Source: a virus
Strand: one strand, 5' to 3'
Length of the DNA stretch: 28,889 nt
Virus record (IMG/VR): IMGVR_UViG_3300049911_000211
Coordinates: 1 to 28,889 of that record
The translations under genes were made by a program, and so were the position numbers. Every line of letters starts with the position of its first letter. Within the stretch, counting starts at the first letter, position 1. Positions 13,087 to 20,948 of the stretch are shown here, piece after piece. The notes under the pieces were generated by a model, which made no database searches, was not told the DNA's origin, and saw nothing but the letters and a program-made list of their open reading frames with translations.

Positions 13087-14709
13087 ATGGGCACCGTTCC
13101 CGACGCTTATTACGACTTTGTCATGCATTATGCGCCTTGGTTTTATGTGATAACTACTGCTATGGCTGCTGATCCGCCTGCTGGCCAGAAGAATGTCACG
13201 GTTGCGGATGGCACTAAATTTAGTGCTGGCATGCCCTGCGAAATCAAAGACTCAGCTCACAGCGAATGGAATGAAGTTGATTCTGTTGCTGGCAATGTTG
13301 TGACCATGAAAAACAATCTAGCCTATACTTATTATGTGGCTAAAGGCGGAACCGTGGATCACGGGGATAAGAGTTTTGGAAAGGGCGCTTTTCCAGCTGC
13401 TTTTGCCATCGAGTTTCTGTCTGAGGCTTATTCTGTTCCTCAGTTTGCTTCTTTGCAAGCGACTATTTTGACGAAGATTGTGGAATTGGCTAATTGGCTT
13501 CTTACTCAACAATGCACTGATCCAGCGAAAAAAGCTTATGGCGGGTTCAAATCCGCTGAGTCGAGTACTCAGTATTGGGCTGTTGATGCGGGTCGTGTCA
13601 TTCCTGCTCTGTTGAAAGCGTATGCCCTGACGTCGACTGCAGGCTATTTGGATGCTGCTAAGCTCGCTGGTTACACTTTTCTCTACACGATGCAGCAACA
13701 ACCAAGCATTCTGGGCATTCATGACAAATACTATGGTGGCTTCGCAAACTACGTCAGCATAACCGATACCTGGGACACTGTGATGAGCATTGAAAACTTA
13801 TACTGCTTGATCGCCTTGAAGCTCTTGGCGGACACGTACGATGTGGCTAATGCCTCTCGGTATAGTGTCATGATGGCAGATGCTGCAGGCTTCCTCAGGG
13901 ATGGGTTTGAGCAGCTCTATTTGTATTATCAACCTCCGCCTTCGGGTTCTGGCGTCTGGTACCGGGTGGGAATCAATGATACCGAAGTCTACGATGATCC
14001 TGTGAGCTTCGCTCTGCTGGGGCTGTACGTGTATGAAGGCTGGAGTTTCACGTGTCAGCGCGCCTACAACTTCATTCAGTCGATTAGGGCTTCGGGGCAA
14101 TATCCTGCTTATTGGCCAGAGATCTGTTGGCCAGGCTATGTTGATGTGGTTACGAGGTTCCCAGCATGTGCGTACTATGATGCGATCACTACGGGAATCT
14201 TGTGGAAGATCAGGAAAGAGCGAGATGCTCCAAGCTTCAAGCTTGGCCACGATGTCGTGAGCAAGTATAGTGACGAGTTTCTTTATTGGGGTCCTGTTTT
14301 CACGGATTATAGTCCGATCACGGCGCAGAAGGCTATGGCAAATGTCACATGGCTAGCCCGCATGTTTCTCAACTACGAGGAGCCCTTGACTAGATTCATG
14401 AAGATTTTGAATAGCAAAGGCGAGGCTGTCCTCCTTTACCCAATCCGTCAAGCTGTTGAGACTGTTTCTTATGGCGAGGCTTTGGACTTATTGGCGATTG
14501 TCTCGCTTGTCAGAGCTGAAGAGGTTCTCTTGGAGGCTGGATATTTGCTGAATGACTATCTTGCCGTCTATACTTTCGTGCCGGTTCGCAATCATGACAA
14601 GATACATCGCAAGGGCGAGGATTACGAGCTACAGAGCGTTCAACCTTTCACTTTCGAGAATCAGACGATTTATTTCAAATCGATTGCGAGGAGGTTGTTA
14701 GCGACTTGA
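13087..14709 (+). CDS. Neck (head-closure-like) protein carrying an alpha/alpha-toroid enzyme-like domain
   Basis: 540 residues from ATG 13087. Residues about 30-90 form a small beta-barrel (NVTVADGTKFSAGMPCEIKD, VVTMKNNLAYTYYV) as in phage structural proteins. Residues about 98-470 are helical hairpins typical of six-hairpin or N-acylglucosamine-epimerase-like toroids: YGGFKSAESSTQYWAVDAGR, VIPALLKAYALTSTAGYLDA, YYGGFANYVS, MSIENLYCLIALKLLADTYD, SFALLGLYVYEGW. The C-terminal 60 residues (NHDKIHRKGEDYELQSVQPF, FENQTIYFKSIARRLL) read like a head-closure protein. A sugar-acting enzyme built into the virion neck is the likely meaning. Catalytic residues cannot be assigned. It overlaps the next gene by 4 nt. 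Confidence 0.6.
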   Translation: MGTVPDAYYDFVMHYAPWFYVITTAMAADPPAGQKNVTVADGTKFSAGMPCEIKDSAHSEWNEVDSVAGNVVTMKNNLAYTYYVAKGGTVDHGDKSFGKGAFPAAFAIEFLSEAYSVPQFASLQATILTKIVELANWLLTQQCTDPAKKAYGGFKSAESSTQYWAVDAGRVIPALLKAYALTSTAGYLDAAKLAGYTFLYTMQQQPSILGIHDKYYGGFANYVSITDTWDTVMSIENLYCLIALKLLADTYDVANASRYSVMMADAAGFLRDGFEQLYLYYQPPPSGSGVWYRVGINDTEVYDDPVSFALLGLYVYEGWSFTCQRAYNFIQSIRASGQYPAYWPEICWPGYVDVVTRFPACAYYDAITTGILWKIRKERDAPSFKLGHDVVSKYSDEFLYWGPVFTDYSPITAQKAMANVTWLARMFLNYEEPLTRFMKILNSKGEAVLLYPIRQAVETVSYGEALDLLAIVSLVRAEEVLLEAGYLLNDYLAVYTFVPVRNHDKIHRKGEDYELQSVQPFTFENQTIYFKSIARRLLAT

Positions 14710-15695
14710 GCGAGCTCGAAGATCCCATCATAACTCTGCTGCGGTTGATTACTACGAGGATCCGTGTAGTCAAGGATAACGGTTCGCTTGCCAGCATTCT
14801 GGCGACGAAAGAGGCTTATGATCGGGAGCTGCTCAAGGAATATGACGCTCAAATAACAATGGGGCTCGACAGCAGCCAGGACCAGAAACTTGAGCTTGCT
14901 GGACGTCTGAGACGTCGCTCCATGGTTTTCAGATGTAACATCTACACGGTAGACAAGACGGCTCCTGGAGCTGATGCGGGCAAGGTCATGCGAGATAAGG
15001 TGACTGCTCAAATCAACGCTATCATCCGCGAGAACCGAAACTTGCCATATCAGACGGTTTACAATTTCTATGGGCTCGGATACCCTAGCGGAGATCCGCA
15101 CAAGGCTTTTGCTGCAGGTGCAGCCACTGAGCTCTCGCCTTCGAGCACTTCTTGGGCTGAGCTCACAAACCTAGAGTATCAGAAGATCTGGTCCAGCGAC
15201 GATGTTCACCACAGCAAAAGCGTGAGCGTTAACGGCCAGTACGGGTTGATGTTGTTTAGGCTCAAGCTAGGCCCACGGGAGAACTGCGTCAAGAAGATAG
15301 TTCTCAGTTTCGAAGGATACGGGACTTCCCCCGGGGGAAATGGAGTTACGATTAAGATTTGGAATCATGTCGCTTCCGCCTGGCAAGAAGCCCAGTCCGG
15401 GACTGGCGGTGGAGATGAAACTCTTACTATCACGATTTCAGCTAACTGGCCTAATTTCATTGATTCGAGCGGCTATGTTTGGCTTCTGGCCAAGACTGCG
15501 AACCCAAGCAATGGGTCTACGCCTGCGGTTCTCTATTGTGATTTTGTTCAATGCACGATTCAGGTTTATGGATTAACTCATTGTGACGTCGTGAGCTACA
15601 GGAATATTGACGTCACGGATGTTAAGCCATACCTTTCTAGAGCCGAGTTTCTGTTGAAGGGTTGGCTTTTCGAGCCGATTTCAGGAGTATTCTAG
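14706..15695 (+). CDS. Tail terminator/completion-like protein with inserted beta-sandwich domain
   Basis: 329 residues from TTG 14706, with GGAGG (14690-14694) upstream and a 4-nt overlap with the neck gene. Residues 1-135 (DPIITLLRLITTRIRVVKDN, RSMVFRCNIYTVD, VMRDKVTAQINAIIREN) and the last 40 (VVSYRNIDVTDVKPYLSRAEFLL) together resemble a tail terminator. Residues about 140-290 form a separate beta-rich domain with Trp/Gly-rich strands (FRLKLGPRENCVKKIVLSFE, GVTIKIWNHVASAWQEA, SGYVWLLAKTANPSNGS), a jelly-roll of carbohydrate-binding type. Tail terminator is inferred from position and flanks; the insertion is the odd part. Confidence 0.55.
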   Translation: MSELEDPIITLLRLITTRIRVVKDNGSLASILATKEAYDRELLKEYDAQITMGLDSSQDQKLELAGRLRRRSMVFRCNIYTVDKTAPGADAGKVMRDKVTAQINAIIRENRNLPYQTVYNFYGLGYPSGDPHKAFAAGAATELSPSSTSWAELTNLEYQKIWSSDDVHHSKSVSVNGQYGLMLFRLKLGPRENCVKKIVLSFEGYGTSPGGNGVTIKIWNHVASAWQEAQSGTGGGDETLTITISANWPNFIDSSGYVWLLAKTANPSNGSTPAVLYCDFVQCTIQVYGLTHCDVVSYRNIDVTDVKPYLSRAEFLLKGWLFEPISGVF

Positions 15696-15716
15696 TCATG
15701 GAGGAATGAATAGAAA

Positions 15717-16583
15717 ATGGTTGATACGTATGGAGTTGACGAAGAGCGGTTCTACTATGCGACCGAAACTGTCTTTGGCACTACGCCCACGAATCCGTCA
15801 ATGTTAAGCGTGCCCTGTGACGTCATTGACCCGGGATTTGATCCCAGCAACCTCAAACTTAGAGGCGCTGGTAGCTACGACCTGCAAGCAATAAAGAAGG
15901 GCCTTCGGAAGCCCAGCCTCAAGGTTGGCTATGTGTTGCCTTCTGCAGCGCCTATTGAACTGCTTCAATGGGCAAAGATGGACCTAGACAAAAGCCTTAG
16001 CTGCCAAGTAATCTATTACAAGGGAACCTTCGCCTCTGCCACGGATATCATTTCATTGCTTTTCAAAGGCATACGCATCAGCAAGGTCTCGGTCGAGTGT
16101 AGCATTGAAGATGTCGTCAAGGCTGTGATGGAGCTTGAAGGTCAGGATCTCGAGACAGGAACTGCAAAGATTACAGGAGCAACCTACACGGACCATGCTG
16201 GCGCAGTTGCTTTTCATGAAAGCTATGCGAAGAAGGACACAACAGTTCTGGACCGCGTTACCGATTGGAGATTTGATATCATCAATAATCCAAGAAGAGT
16301 ACCAGTAATTCGCACGTCAAACGGACATCTTGCGAAGTACATTCCATTCGGACACAGAGAGCTCTCTGGAGAACTCACGTTTGAATTTGAAAGCAAGGCA
16401 GAAATGGACGAAGCATTAGTCGATACGGAGTTTACGTTGGAATTTGGGTTAAGTGGGACGAACAAGGCTGTTTTCACCTATTGTAAATGGGATAACATAA
16501 CGCATTCGAAATGGCTTGAGGATCTGATCTGCGCTAAGGCTCGGTTTGTCGCCAAGGGCCCTGTTGCGATCAGCGCCAGCTAG
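15717..16583 (+). CDS. Major tail tube protein
   Basis: 288 residues from ATG 15717, with GGAGGA upstream. It has features of the tube family in archaeal and actinobacterial head-tail viruses: GVDEERFYYATETVFGTTP, SYDLQAIKKGLRKPSLKVGY, GIRISKVSVECSIEDVVKAVMELEG, then TVLDRVTDWRFDIINNPRRV and ELSGELTFEFESKAEMD, with a closing strand set. The repeated 'E-G-x-x-x-x-x-E' beta pattern and position just before two chaperone-size genes support the call. It polymerises into the tail tube. Confidence 0.8.
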   Translation: MVDTYGVDEERFYYATETVFGTTPTNPSMLSVPCDVIDPGFDPSNLKLRGAGSYDLQAIKKGLRKPSLKVGYVLPSAAPIELLQWAKMDLDKSLSCQVIYYKGTFASATDIISLLFKGIRISKVSVECSIEDVVKAVMELEGQDLETGTAKITGATYTDHAGAVAFHESYAKKDTTVLDRVTDWRFDIINNPRRVPVIRTSNGHLAKYIPFGHRELSGELTFEFESKAEMDEALVDTEFTLEFGLSGTNKAVFTYCKWDNITHSKWLEDLICAKARFVAKGPVAISAS

Positions 16584-16594
16584 GGGGAACAGAA

Positions 16595-16801
16595 GTGGCT
16601 ATTGAAGTTAGTGTTTTGGAGAATTTCGGGCGAGAAGCTGACTTAAGAAAGAAATGGTTGAAGATGTGGAAAAATCTAGGAGCTCGCATTCTCAAACTTC
16701 CCAAGTGGATGCAAGACATCGTGCTCGAAGACATTAACACAGCCATCAAAAACCGAATAGCCACCATGGAGATGATTCAAAATGCAAACAGAAAACATTG
16801 A
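16595..16801 (+). CDS. Small helical protein, possible tail assembly chaperone partner
   Basis: 68 residues from GTG 16595, 11 bp after the tube stop with a GGGGGA ribosome-binding stretch. It is all helical and basic: LENFGREADLRKKWLKMWKN, LKLPKWMQDIVLEDINTAIK, MEMIQNANRK. It overlaps the next gene by 20 nt. Two small genes between tail tube and tape measure are the standard place of tail assembly chaperones. The sequence itself gives no family. Confidence 0.6.
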   Translation: MAIEVSVLENFGREADLRKKWLKMWKNLGARILKLPKWMQDIVLEDINTAIKNRIATMEMIQNANRKH

Positions 16802-17246
16802 GCTTGACGAAAGATTCGGCAAAGAATACGCTGGACGCTACCTGTTCCAAGAGATCACTTGGGCTAAGCGGAACCGCATCATTCAGAAGTACACGAAGTA
16901 CAGTAAGGTCAGTGGTGAAGTTGAAAGCAGCGACTTCATCCCAATTCAAGCAGAGACGATCTGGGCGGCCCTCAAGGAGCAGCCAGAGAGCAAACCTATT
17001 TCACTTGAAAAGCTAGTGGGCGAGGATATCGGGATTCCCGTTGAGCTTGGTGAATTATTCTCAAAGATTGCAAACAAACTCAATGGCATGAGCCACGAGG
17101 ATCTCCGTTTTTTACTCTCGCAATTAGACGAGGAAAGCCGCATCCGGCTCTTTCAGAGTTTCGGCTTTGTCAAGCCTTCGGATGGCTCCCAACGCAGCTC
17201 GCAAGACAGCCAGCAAAAACCATCCAACAATTCTGTGTTATCTTGA
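16782..17246 (+). CDS. Tail assembly chaperone-like protein
   Basis: 154 residues from ATG 16782. The first half (IELDERFGKEYAGRYLFQEI, TWAKRNRIIQKYTKY) looks like an engaged-tail chaperone. The middle is LVGEDIGIPVELGELFSKIANKLNGM, and the helix HEDLRFLLSQLDEESRIRLF is followed by a Ser/Gln-rich disordered tail. It lies between tail tube and tape measure, where phages often make a frameshifted longer product. The -1 frame is open across its 3' end and ends in a charged coiled-coil-like stretch at 17249-17317. Confidence 0.65.
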   Translation: MQTENIELDERFGKEYAGRYLFQEITWAKRNRIIQKYTKYSKVSGEVESSDFIPIQAETIWAALKEQPESKPISLEKLVGEDIGIPVELGELFSKIANKLNGMSHEDLRFLLSQLDEESRIRLFQSFGFVKPSDGSQRSSQDSQQKPSNNSVLS

Positions 17247-17248
17247 AT

Positions 17249-17317
17249 GTGATGGATCAGATGGTCCTCGAGGAAAAGGAAAAGGCGGAGAAAGAGGCGA
17301 AGAAACATGGCCGTTGA
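17249..17317 (+). CDS. Possible 22-residue ORF or frameshift tail of the chaperone
   Basis: GTG 17249 opens a 22-codon frame with a highly charged helix (EEKEKAEKEAKKHGR) ending at TGA 17315-17317, overlapping the next gene by 11 nt. It lies in the -1 frame relative to the chaperone, and that frame stays open well upstream into the chaperone's 3' end. It could be reached by -1 slippage near the A5 run at 17215-17219 or by restart at the stop. No classical X XXY YYZ slip site is present, so this is weakly supported. Confidence 0.3.
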   Translation: MMDQMVLEEKEKAEKEAKKHGR

Positions 17318-17675
17318 AATAACCTGCGACATCGAAGGTGTTGAAGAGTTTCAAGTGGCTATGCAGAGGTTTGACTCTGCAATGCAAAATCAGGTCTACC
17401 GCTTTCTAGCTAGTTGGGCGGCTGACGTCAAGGGTGCAGCGATGCGGAACGCTCCAGTCCGCTCTGGCTACCTTCGCAGCACAATCTACGCAACGATTAA
17501 GGATTGGGTTGCCCAGATCGGCGCTGAAGCCACTTATGCTCTCTTCGTGGAGATGGGAACACGGCACATGCAAGCTCGGCCCTTCCTGTATCCAGCCATC
17601 CAGGAATACCTTCCTATGCTCGAAATGAATATCGTCGGGGCCCTCGAGCAGGCTAAAGCGGAGGCTGGCTTATAG
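17307..17675 (+). CDS. HK97 gp10-like tail/neck protein
   Basis: 122 residues from ATG 17307. It has the family's hallmark order: an N-terminal strand (VEITCDIEGVEEFQVAMQRF), a helix with ADVKGAAMRNAPVRSGYLRSTI (the conserved 'APVRTGxLR' motif), a strand pair (VAQIGAEATYALFVEMGT), and RPFLYPAIQEYLPML. Such proteins sit at the head-tail joint or tail completion and are normally encoded between connector and tail terminator. Here it is placed after the chaperones. Confidence 0.8.
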   Translation: MAVEITCDIEGVEEFQVAMQRFDSAMQNQVYRFLASWAADVKGAAMRNAPVRSGYLRSTIYATIKDWVAQIGAEATYALFVEMGTRHMQARPFLYPAIQEYLPMLEMNIVGALEQAKAEAGL

Positions 17676-18217
17676 TGTCATTTCGGGAAATTGCAGTTAC
17701 GATTCGAGCGGTTAACCGGGCAAGTGCAGAGTTCTCCAGGATTCAGACCGACGCTGAGGCCCTCTCTGTGAGGGTGAAGAGTCTTGGCGCCGCTATTGCT
17801 GGTTTAGGCGCGACTGGGCTAGCTATCGGGCATATTGCTCACCAATTCGGCATATTAAATGATGAGCAAGCTAAAGTCTTCAATTCTGCTATGATGGTTG
17901 TCACGGTTATGGGCATGTTTATGCGGACTAGTATGGGCGTGGCCATCGCTCAGAAGGTCTACGCTGCTGCATGCTGGATCGCTACTGCGGCCCAGAACAG
18001 CCTCAACATTTCTTACGCAACATTTCTAGCTCTAACAGGGGTCGGGATTGCCGTGATCGTCGCGGCTGCCGCGGCCATGTGGTCTTTCGCAAGCAGCATG
18101 AATGCAGCCACATCTAGTGTCCAAGGCTTCAACGCAGCCACTAGCGAGGTGCCTTCCCGCACTCGTGGCGTTCACAAAGCTGGAGAGCAAGCCATGTATC
18201 GCAGAGGAGTTGAATGA
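17675..18217 (+). CDS. Very short tape measure protein
   Basis: 180 residues from GTG 17675, with GGAGG (17660-17664) 10 nt upstream. The N-terminus (VTIRAVNRASAEFSRIQTDA, EALSVRVKSLGAAIAGLGAT) is typical of tape measures. Long hydrophobic helices follow (FNSAMMVVTVMGMFMRTS, LTGVGIAVIVAAAAAMW), and the end, RGVHKAGEQAMYRRGVE, resembles the conserved 'G-x-x-x-LHxGE' close. At about 1.5 angstrom per residue it predicts a tail of only some 27 nm. It directly precedes the baseplate hub. A deletion is possible, but both ends look intact. Confidence 0.65.
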   Translation: MSFREIAVTIRAVNRASAEFSRIQTDAEALSVRVKSLGAAIAGLGATGLAIGHIAHQFGILNDEQAKVFNSAMMVVTVMGMFMRTSMGVAIAQKVYAAACWIATAAQNSLNISYATFLALTGVGIAVIVAAAAAMWSFASSMNAATSSVQGFNAATSEVPSRTRGVHKAGEQAMYRRGVE

Positions 18218-19838
18218 AACGTCTGTAGAGATTCCAAAGTGTGCCATTGCTTTTGGCGCCGTTGCGCCGCCTCAGGGCGACATAGTAGATCTTCAAGTCC
18301 ATCTGGGCTGCACGAAGGAAGTAAGCAGTTTCGAAGTTCTATTACAGAATTGGGATAACAAGTACGGTCCCGGCGGAACGACGCCCATCCTTGTTGGAGT
18401 GGACGGGCACATCGACATTGGCAGAGGCGTGTTTGTTCCGCAGTTGATTACCTGCCGCGTTGAAAGCGTCAAGTGCGAATCAACTCCAACCGAAAACTAC
18501 ATTCGTGTTAGTGGTCGTTGCTGGGGAGAGAAGCTTTTCCGCAGAACCGTGACCAAAACTTACGAGAACAAAAAAGGCGAAGAGATCATCAAGGACTTAC
18601 TTGACTATTACGTTGGATTAAGCCACGTTCGCTATTTTGATGGCACAGGCGTTGAGCTGGTCGAGGCCACTGATACAACCTTTACAAAGCTGGCCTATGA
18701 AAACACGCCTGTCTGGGACATAATCAAATACGTTGCAGAGTCATCTGACTTGGCTGGCGTTATCGGCTACGATTTTCGTGTAGCGTATGATGGCAAGTTC
18801 GAGTTTTTTGCAAAGAACAGTAAAGCTTCAGAAGTAAGCATCTCCGAGAAAATCGAGGCGAGCGAGTACCGCAAGGACATCCATCGCATAAGAAACAAGA
18901 TAATCAGTCAAGGAGCAAATGAAAAACAATATCCATCCGATGCGAATGACGACGGCTTAACGGAGACCACAACCGACTGGACGGGCAGTGACCCGGTGAT
19001 TCTGAGCAGCACCCACGTTATTGAGGATGGACAAAAAAAGTACACGGACTCCTATAGCATCTGCAACGACGCGTACGGTACGGTGCTAGAAAGATGGCTG
19101 CATAGAACGTTTTCAGCAATAAAAATGCGGGGACCTGACGGCTATAAACAAGTCGTGTTCTGGCATCACTGGACCGGGACCCAAGATGCGTTAGCCTCAG
19201 CGAAAGTTAGGCTCTATTCAGGGGCTAGTTACTTCGAGACTGACATTCTACCATTGATCGGCTCTAAGGCAGCTTGGGCTAAAGTAACACTGCAGACGCA
19301 GACACCCGACTGGACCGTAAACGGCACGCCCAACTGGGACGCCATAGACGCCATCCGCTTCATAATCGCGTATCCTGCGATAGGCATAGCATACATTCGC
19401 ATAGATCATCTGCGTTTCTGTGACTGCCGCTACTCCGCAGTCGCAGAGCATGCAGGAAGCCAATCCGCTTATGGTTTACGTGAGCTCGTGGAAGTTGACG
19501 AGGAGCTTTACAGCGATAATGAGTGCCTATTGAGAGCCGAAGCATTGCTGGCATACTTGAAGGACCCGGCTGAATACCTGACGGTAACGAGTACGGTTAT
19601 CGATTACGGCAGCACACCCATCAAGCAAGCCGACAAAATCCACGTCACACTGCCTAACGAGAACGTAGATGCTGATTTCCGCATAGAAAGCGTTGAGTAC
19701 CATGTAGACGCTAAAATGCAGACGCTTGAAGTGACACTGGAGCTTGGCAAGGTTCCTCCGATGCTCGCCGATTATTTGTATGGTCTCCGTAGCAAGACGG
19801 ACCATTTGAGCCGTTACAAGGTTGCGAGGTTGATATAA
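18210..19838 (+). CDS. Baseplate hub / distal tail protein with inserted beta-sandwich domain
   Basis: 542 residues from TTG 18210, preceded by GAGGAG with almost no spacer; starts as early as ATG 18102 are in frame but lie inside the tape measure gene. The N-terminal half matches hub proteins (gp27/gpD-like): DLQVHLGCTKEVSSFEVLLQ, RVSGRCWGEKLFRRTV, GEEIIKDLLDYYV, NTPVWDIIKYVAESS, YDGKFEFFAKNS. Residues about 239-406 are an extra beta-sandwich (KYTDSYSICNDAYGTVLERW, YKQVVFWHHWTGTQDALASA, YIRIDHLRFCDC). The hub fold then resumes to the end (ADKIHVTLPNENVDADFRIE, SVEYHVDAKMQTLEVTLELG). The insertion is probably a surface-binding module. Confidence 0.7.
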   Translation: MNETSVEIPKCAIAFGAVAPPQGDIVDLQVHLGCTKEVSSFEVLLQNWDNKYGPGGTTPILVGVDGHIDIGRGVFVPQLITCRVESVKCESTPTENYIRVSGRCWGEKLFRRTVTKTYENKKGEEIIKDLLDYYVGLSHVRYFDGTGVELVEATDTTFTKLAYENTPVWDIIKYVAESSDLAGVIGYDFRVAYDGKFEFFAKNSKASEVSISEKIEASEYRKDIHRIRNKIISQGANEKQYPSDANDDGLTETTTDWTGSDPVILSSTHVIEDGQKKYTDSYSICNDAYGTVLERWLHRTFSAIKMRGPDGYKQVVFWHHWTGTQDALASAKVRLYSGASYFETDILPLIGSKAAWAKVTLQTQTPDWTVNGTPNWDAIDAIRFIIAYPAIGIAYIRIDHLRFCDCRYSAVAEHAGSQSAYGLRELVEVDEELYSDNECLLRAEALLAYLKDPAEYLTVTSTVIDYGSTPIKQADKIHVTLPNENVDADFRIESVEYHVDAKMQTLEVTLELGKVPPMLADYLYGLRSKTDHLSRYKVARLI

Positions 19839-20242
19839 TGAAGAATAAGCAGGTTTCGCAACAGATTAAGGCTTTGCGGCCGGGGGATCTGGTCCGTGTC
19901 GACTGGCATGACGCTTCAATAGGCAAAAGTTTGAGCAGCGGGTATGGCGGAATAGATGTTCCAGTGTATAGTATCGGCATTTTCATAGGTTTGCTGGGTG
20001 AAAATGATAAGCACATCATTTTGGGCCAGAACCACTTCAGATATGCGGATGGTGTTTTCGACATTGATTATATTGCTATACCGCTTGTTTGGGGTGTTAG
20101 CATTAAGGTCATTCAGGTTGGATACATAAGCCCTGAGGAGGCTCAGCAGCTTCTAAACAGTTTTCTGCTACGGGGTAGAAGGATCGTTTCGAAACGTTCA
20201 CGCCAAGAGCATTTGAGGAACCATCATGACAGACTGGGTTAA
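19838..20242 (+). CDS. Conserved-type tail-region protein of unknown function
   Basis: 134 residues from ATG 19838, overlapping the hub stop (TAATG). It begins with a beta-barrel-like segment (LRPGDLVRVDWHDASIGKS, YSIGIFIGLLGENDKHIILG) and continues as VFDIDYIAIPLVWGVSIKVI and a basic helical end (EEAQQLLNSFLLRGRRIVSK). It reads like a small SH3-like barrel followed by a helix. It is encoded between the hub and a holin-like gene. The role is unknown; it could be a baseplate accessory. Confidence 0.6.
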   Translation: MKNKQVSQQIKALRPGDLVRVDWHDASIGKSLSSGYGGIDVPVYSIGIFIGLLGENDKHIILGQNHFRYADGVFDIDYIAIPLVWGVSIKVIQVGYISPEEAQQLLNSFLLRGRRIVSKRSRQEHLRNHHDRLG

Positions 20243-20483
20243 ACGGGCTTTAACGAAGACTATTCAGCGTAAGGGTTCTCGCGGGAAAACGGAAGTTATT
20301 ATTGTGCAGCCTAATGAGAAGCTTGTTTTAGGCCTGAAGTTCGCGATTGGCATGACTGCTTGTCTATCAGTTCTCGAAGTTGCCCACCTAGCTTTTCTAG
20401 GCTCCTGGAATAGTGAGATATTCGCAGCGATAACGGGCTTGTCGGGAACTGTGATGGGTATTTTTGTAGGACAGAAGGTGTAG
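20226..20483 (+). CDS. Two-helix membrane protein, holin-like
   Basis: 85 residues from ATG 20226, with GAGGAA upstream and a 17-nt overlap with the previous gene. A basic cytosolic N-terminus (about residues 1-25) leads to a membrane segment LGLKFAIGMTACLSVLEVAHLAFLG (split here: LGLKFAIGMTACL then SVLEVAHLAFLG), a short loop, and a second segment (FAAITGLSGTVMGIFVGQKV). Small two-span proteins beside the terminase and tail genes are often holins. No endolysin is nearby, so lysis remains an inference. Confidence 0.6.
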   Translation: MTDWVKRALTKTIQRKGSRGKTEVIIVQPNEKLVLGLKFAIGMTACLSVLEVAHLAFLGSWNSEIFAAITGLSGTVMGIFVGQKV

Positions 20484-20488
20484 AATAA

Positions 20489-20923
20489 ATGCCGGGAAAA
20501 CTTTGGAACCATGAAGAGGAAGAACTTCTTCGCAGACTTTGGGATAATGGCATTCGCGATCTAAAGGTTTTGTCGGAAAAGGTTAAGCGTCCTGAAGGAG
20601 CCGTGAGAGAAAAATCGAAGCGTATGGGCTTGCGTGTTGTTGTTGAAGCGCCGCGGAAAAGGGTAACAACAACACCTGTGCCTCTCGAAGGCTTGGTAAC
20701 CCATGAGGAAGCCTTGAAGGTTTTGGCTGGAGTTCTAGCGAAATTACGCGAGCCAGGCCAAGACAAGGTAGAGCTGCAGCGTCTCCGTATCTTGGTCGTT
20801 GCGCTTCAGACCTACGATTCAGTTTTAGAGAAATTCGAGCGGTGGAGCGAAATTGAAAAACGTATTTTGGAGATGGATGAGAAAATCGCTGAGCTTCAAA
20901 AGGCCCAGAAGATGCAGGCCTGA
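20489..20923 (+). CDS. Terminase small subunit-like DNA-binding protein
   Basis: 144 residues from ATG 20489. Residues 1-50 are a SANT/Myb-like helix-turn-helix: WNHEEEELLRRLWDNG, IRDLKVLSEKVKRPEGAVRE, KSKRMGL. After a linker with TTPVPLEG come helices (HEEALKVLAGVLAKLREPG, VELQRLRILVVALQTYDSVL) and a C-terminal coiled coil (EIEKRILEMDEKIAELQKAQ) suited to oligomerisation. It lies directly before the large terminase, consistent with recognising viral DNA and recruiting the motor. Confidence 0.7.
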   Translation: MPGKLWNHEEEELLRRLWDNGIRDLKVLSEKVKRPEGAVREKSKRMGLRVVVEAPRKRVTTTPVPLEGLVTHEEALKVLAGVLAKLREPGQDKVELQRLRILVVALQTYDSVLEKFERWSEIEKRILEMDEKIAELQKAQKMQA

Positions 20924-20948
20924 CAACCGAGAGCATACCTTAGGCATT

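Noticed and set aside
13541-13557. Sequence resembling a tRNA T-arm (GCGGGTTCAAATCCGC)
   Set aside because: It is coding sequence of the neck protein, the stem has a mismatch with the standard 7-nt loop, and no acceptor or anticodon arm surrounds it.
17182-17326. Open frame MAPNAARKTASK... in the +1 frame over the chaperone end
   Set aside because: Low-complexity Lys/Gly/Glu composition, no ribosome binding site; the -1 frame is the better candidate for an extension.
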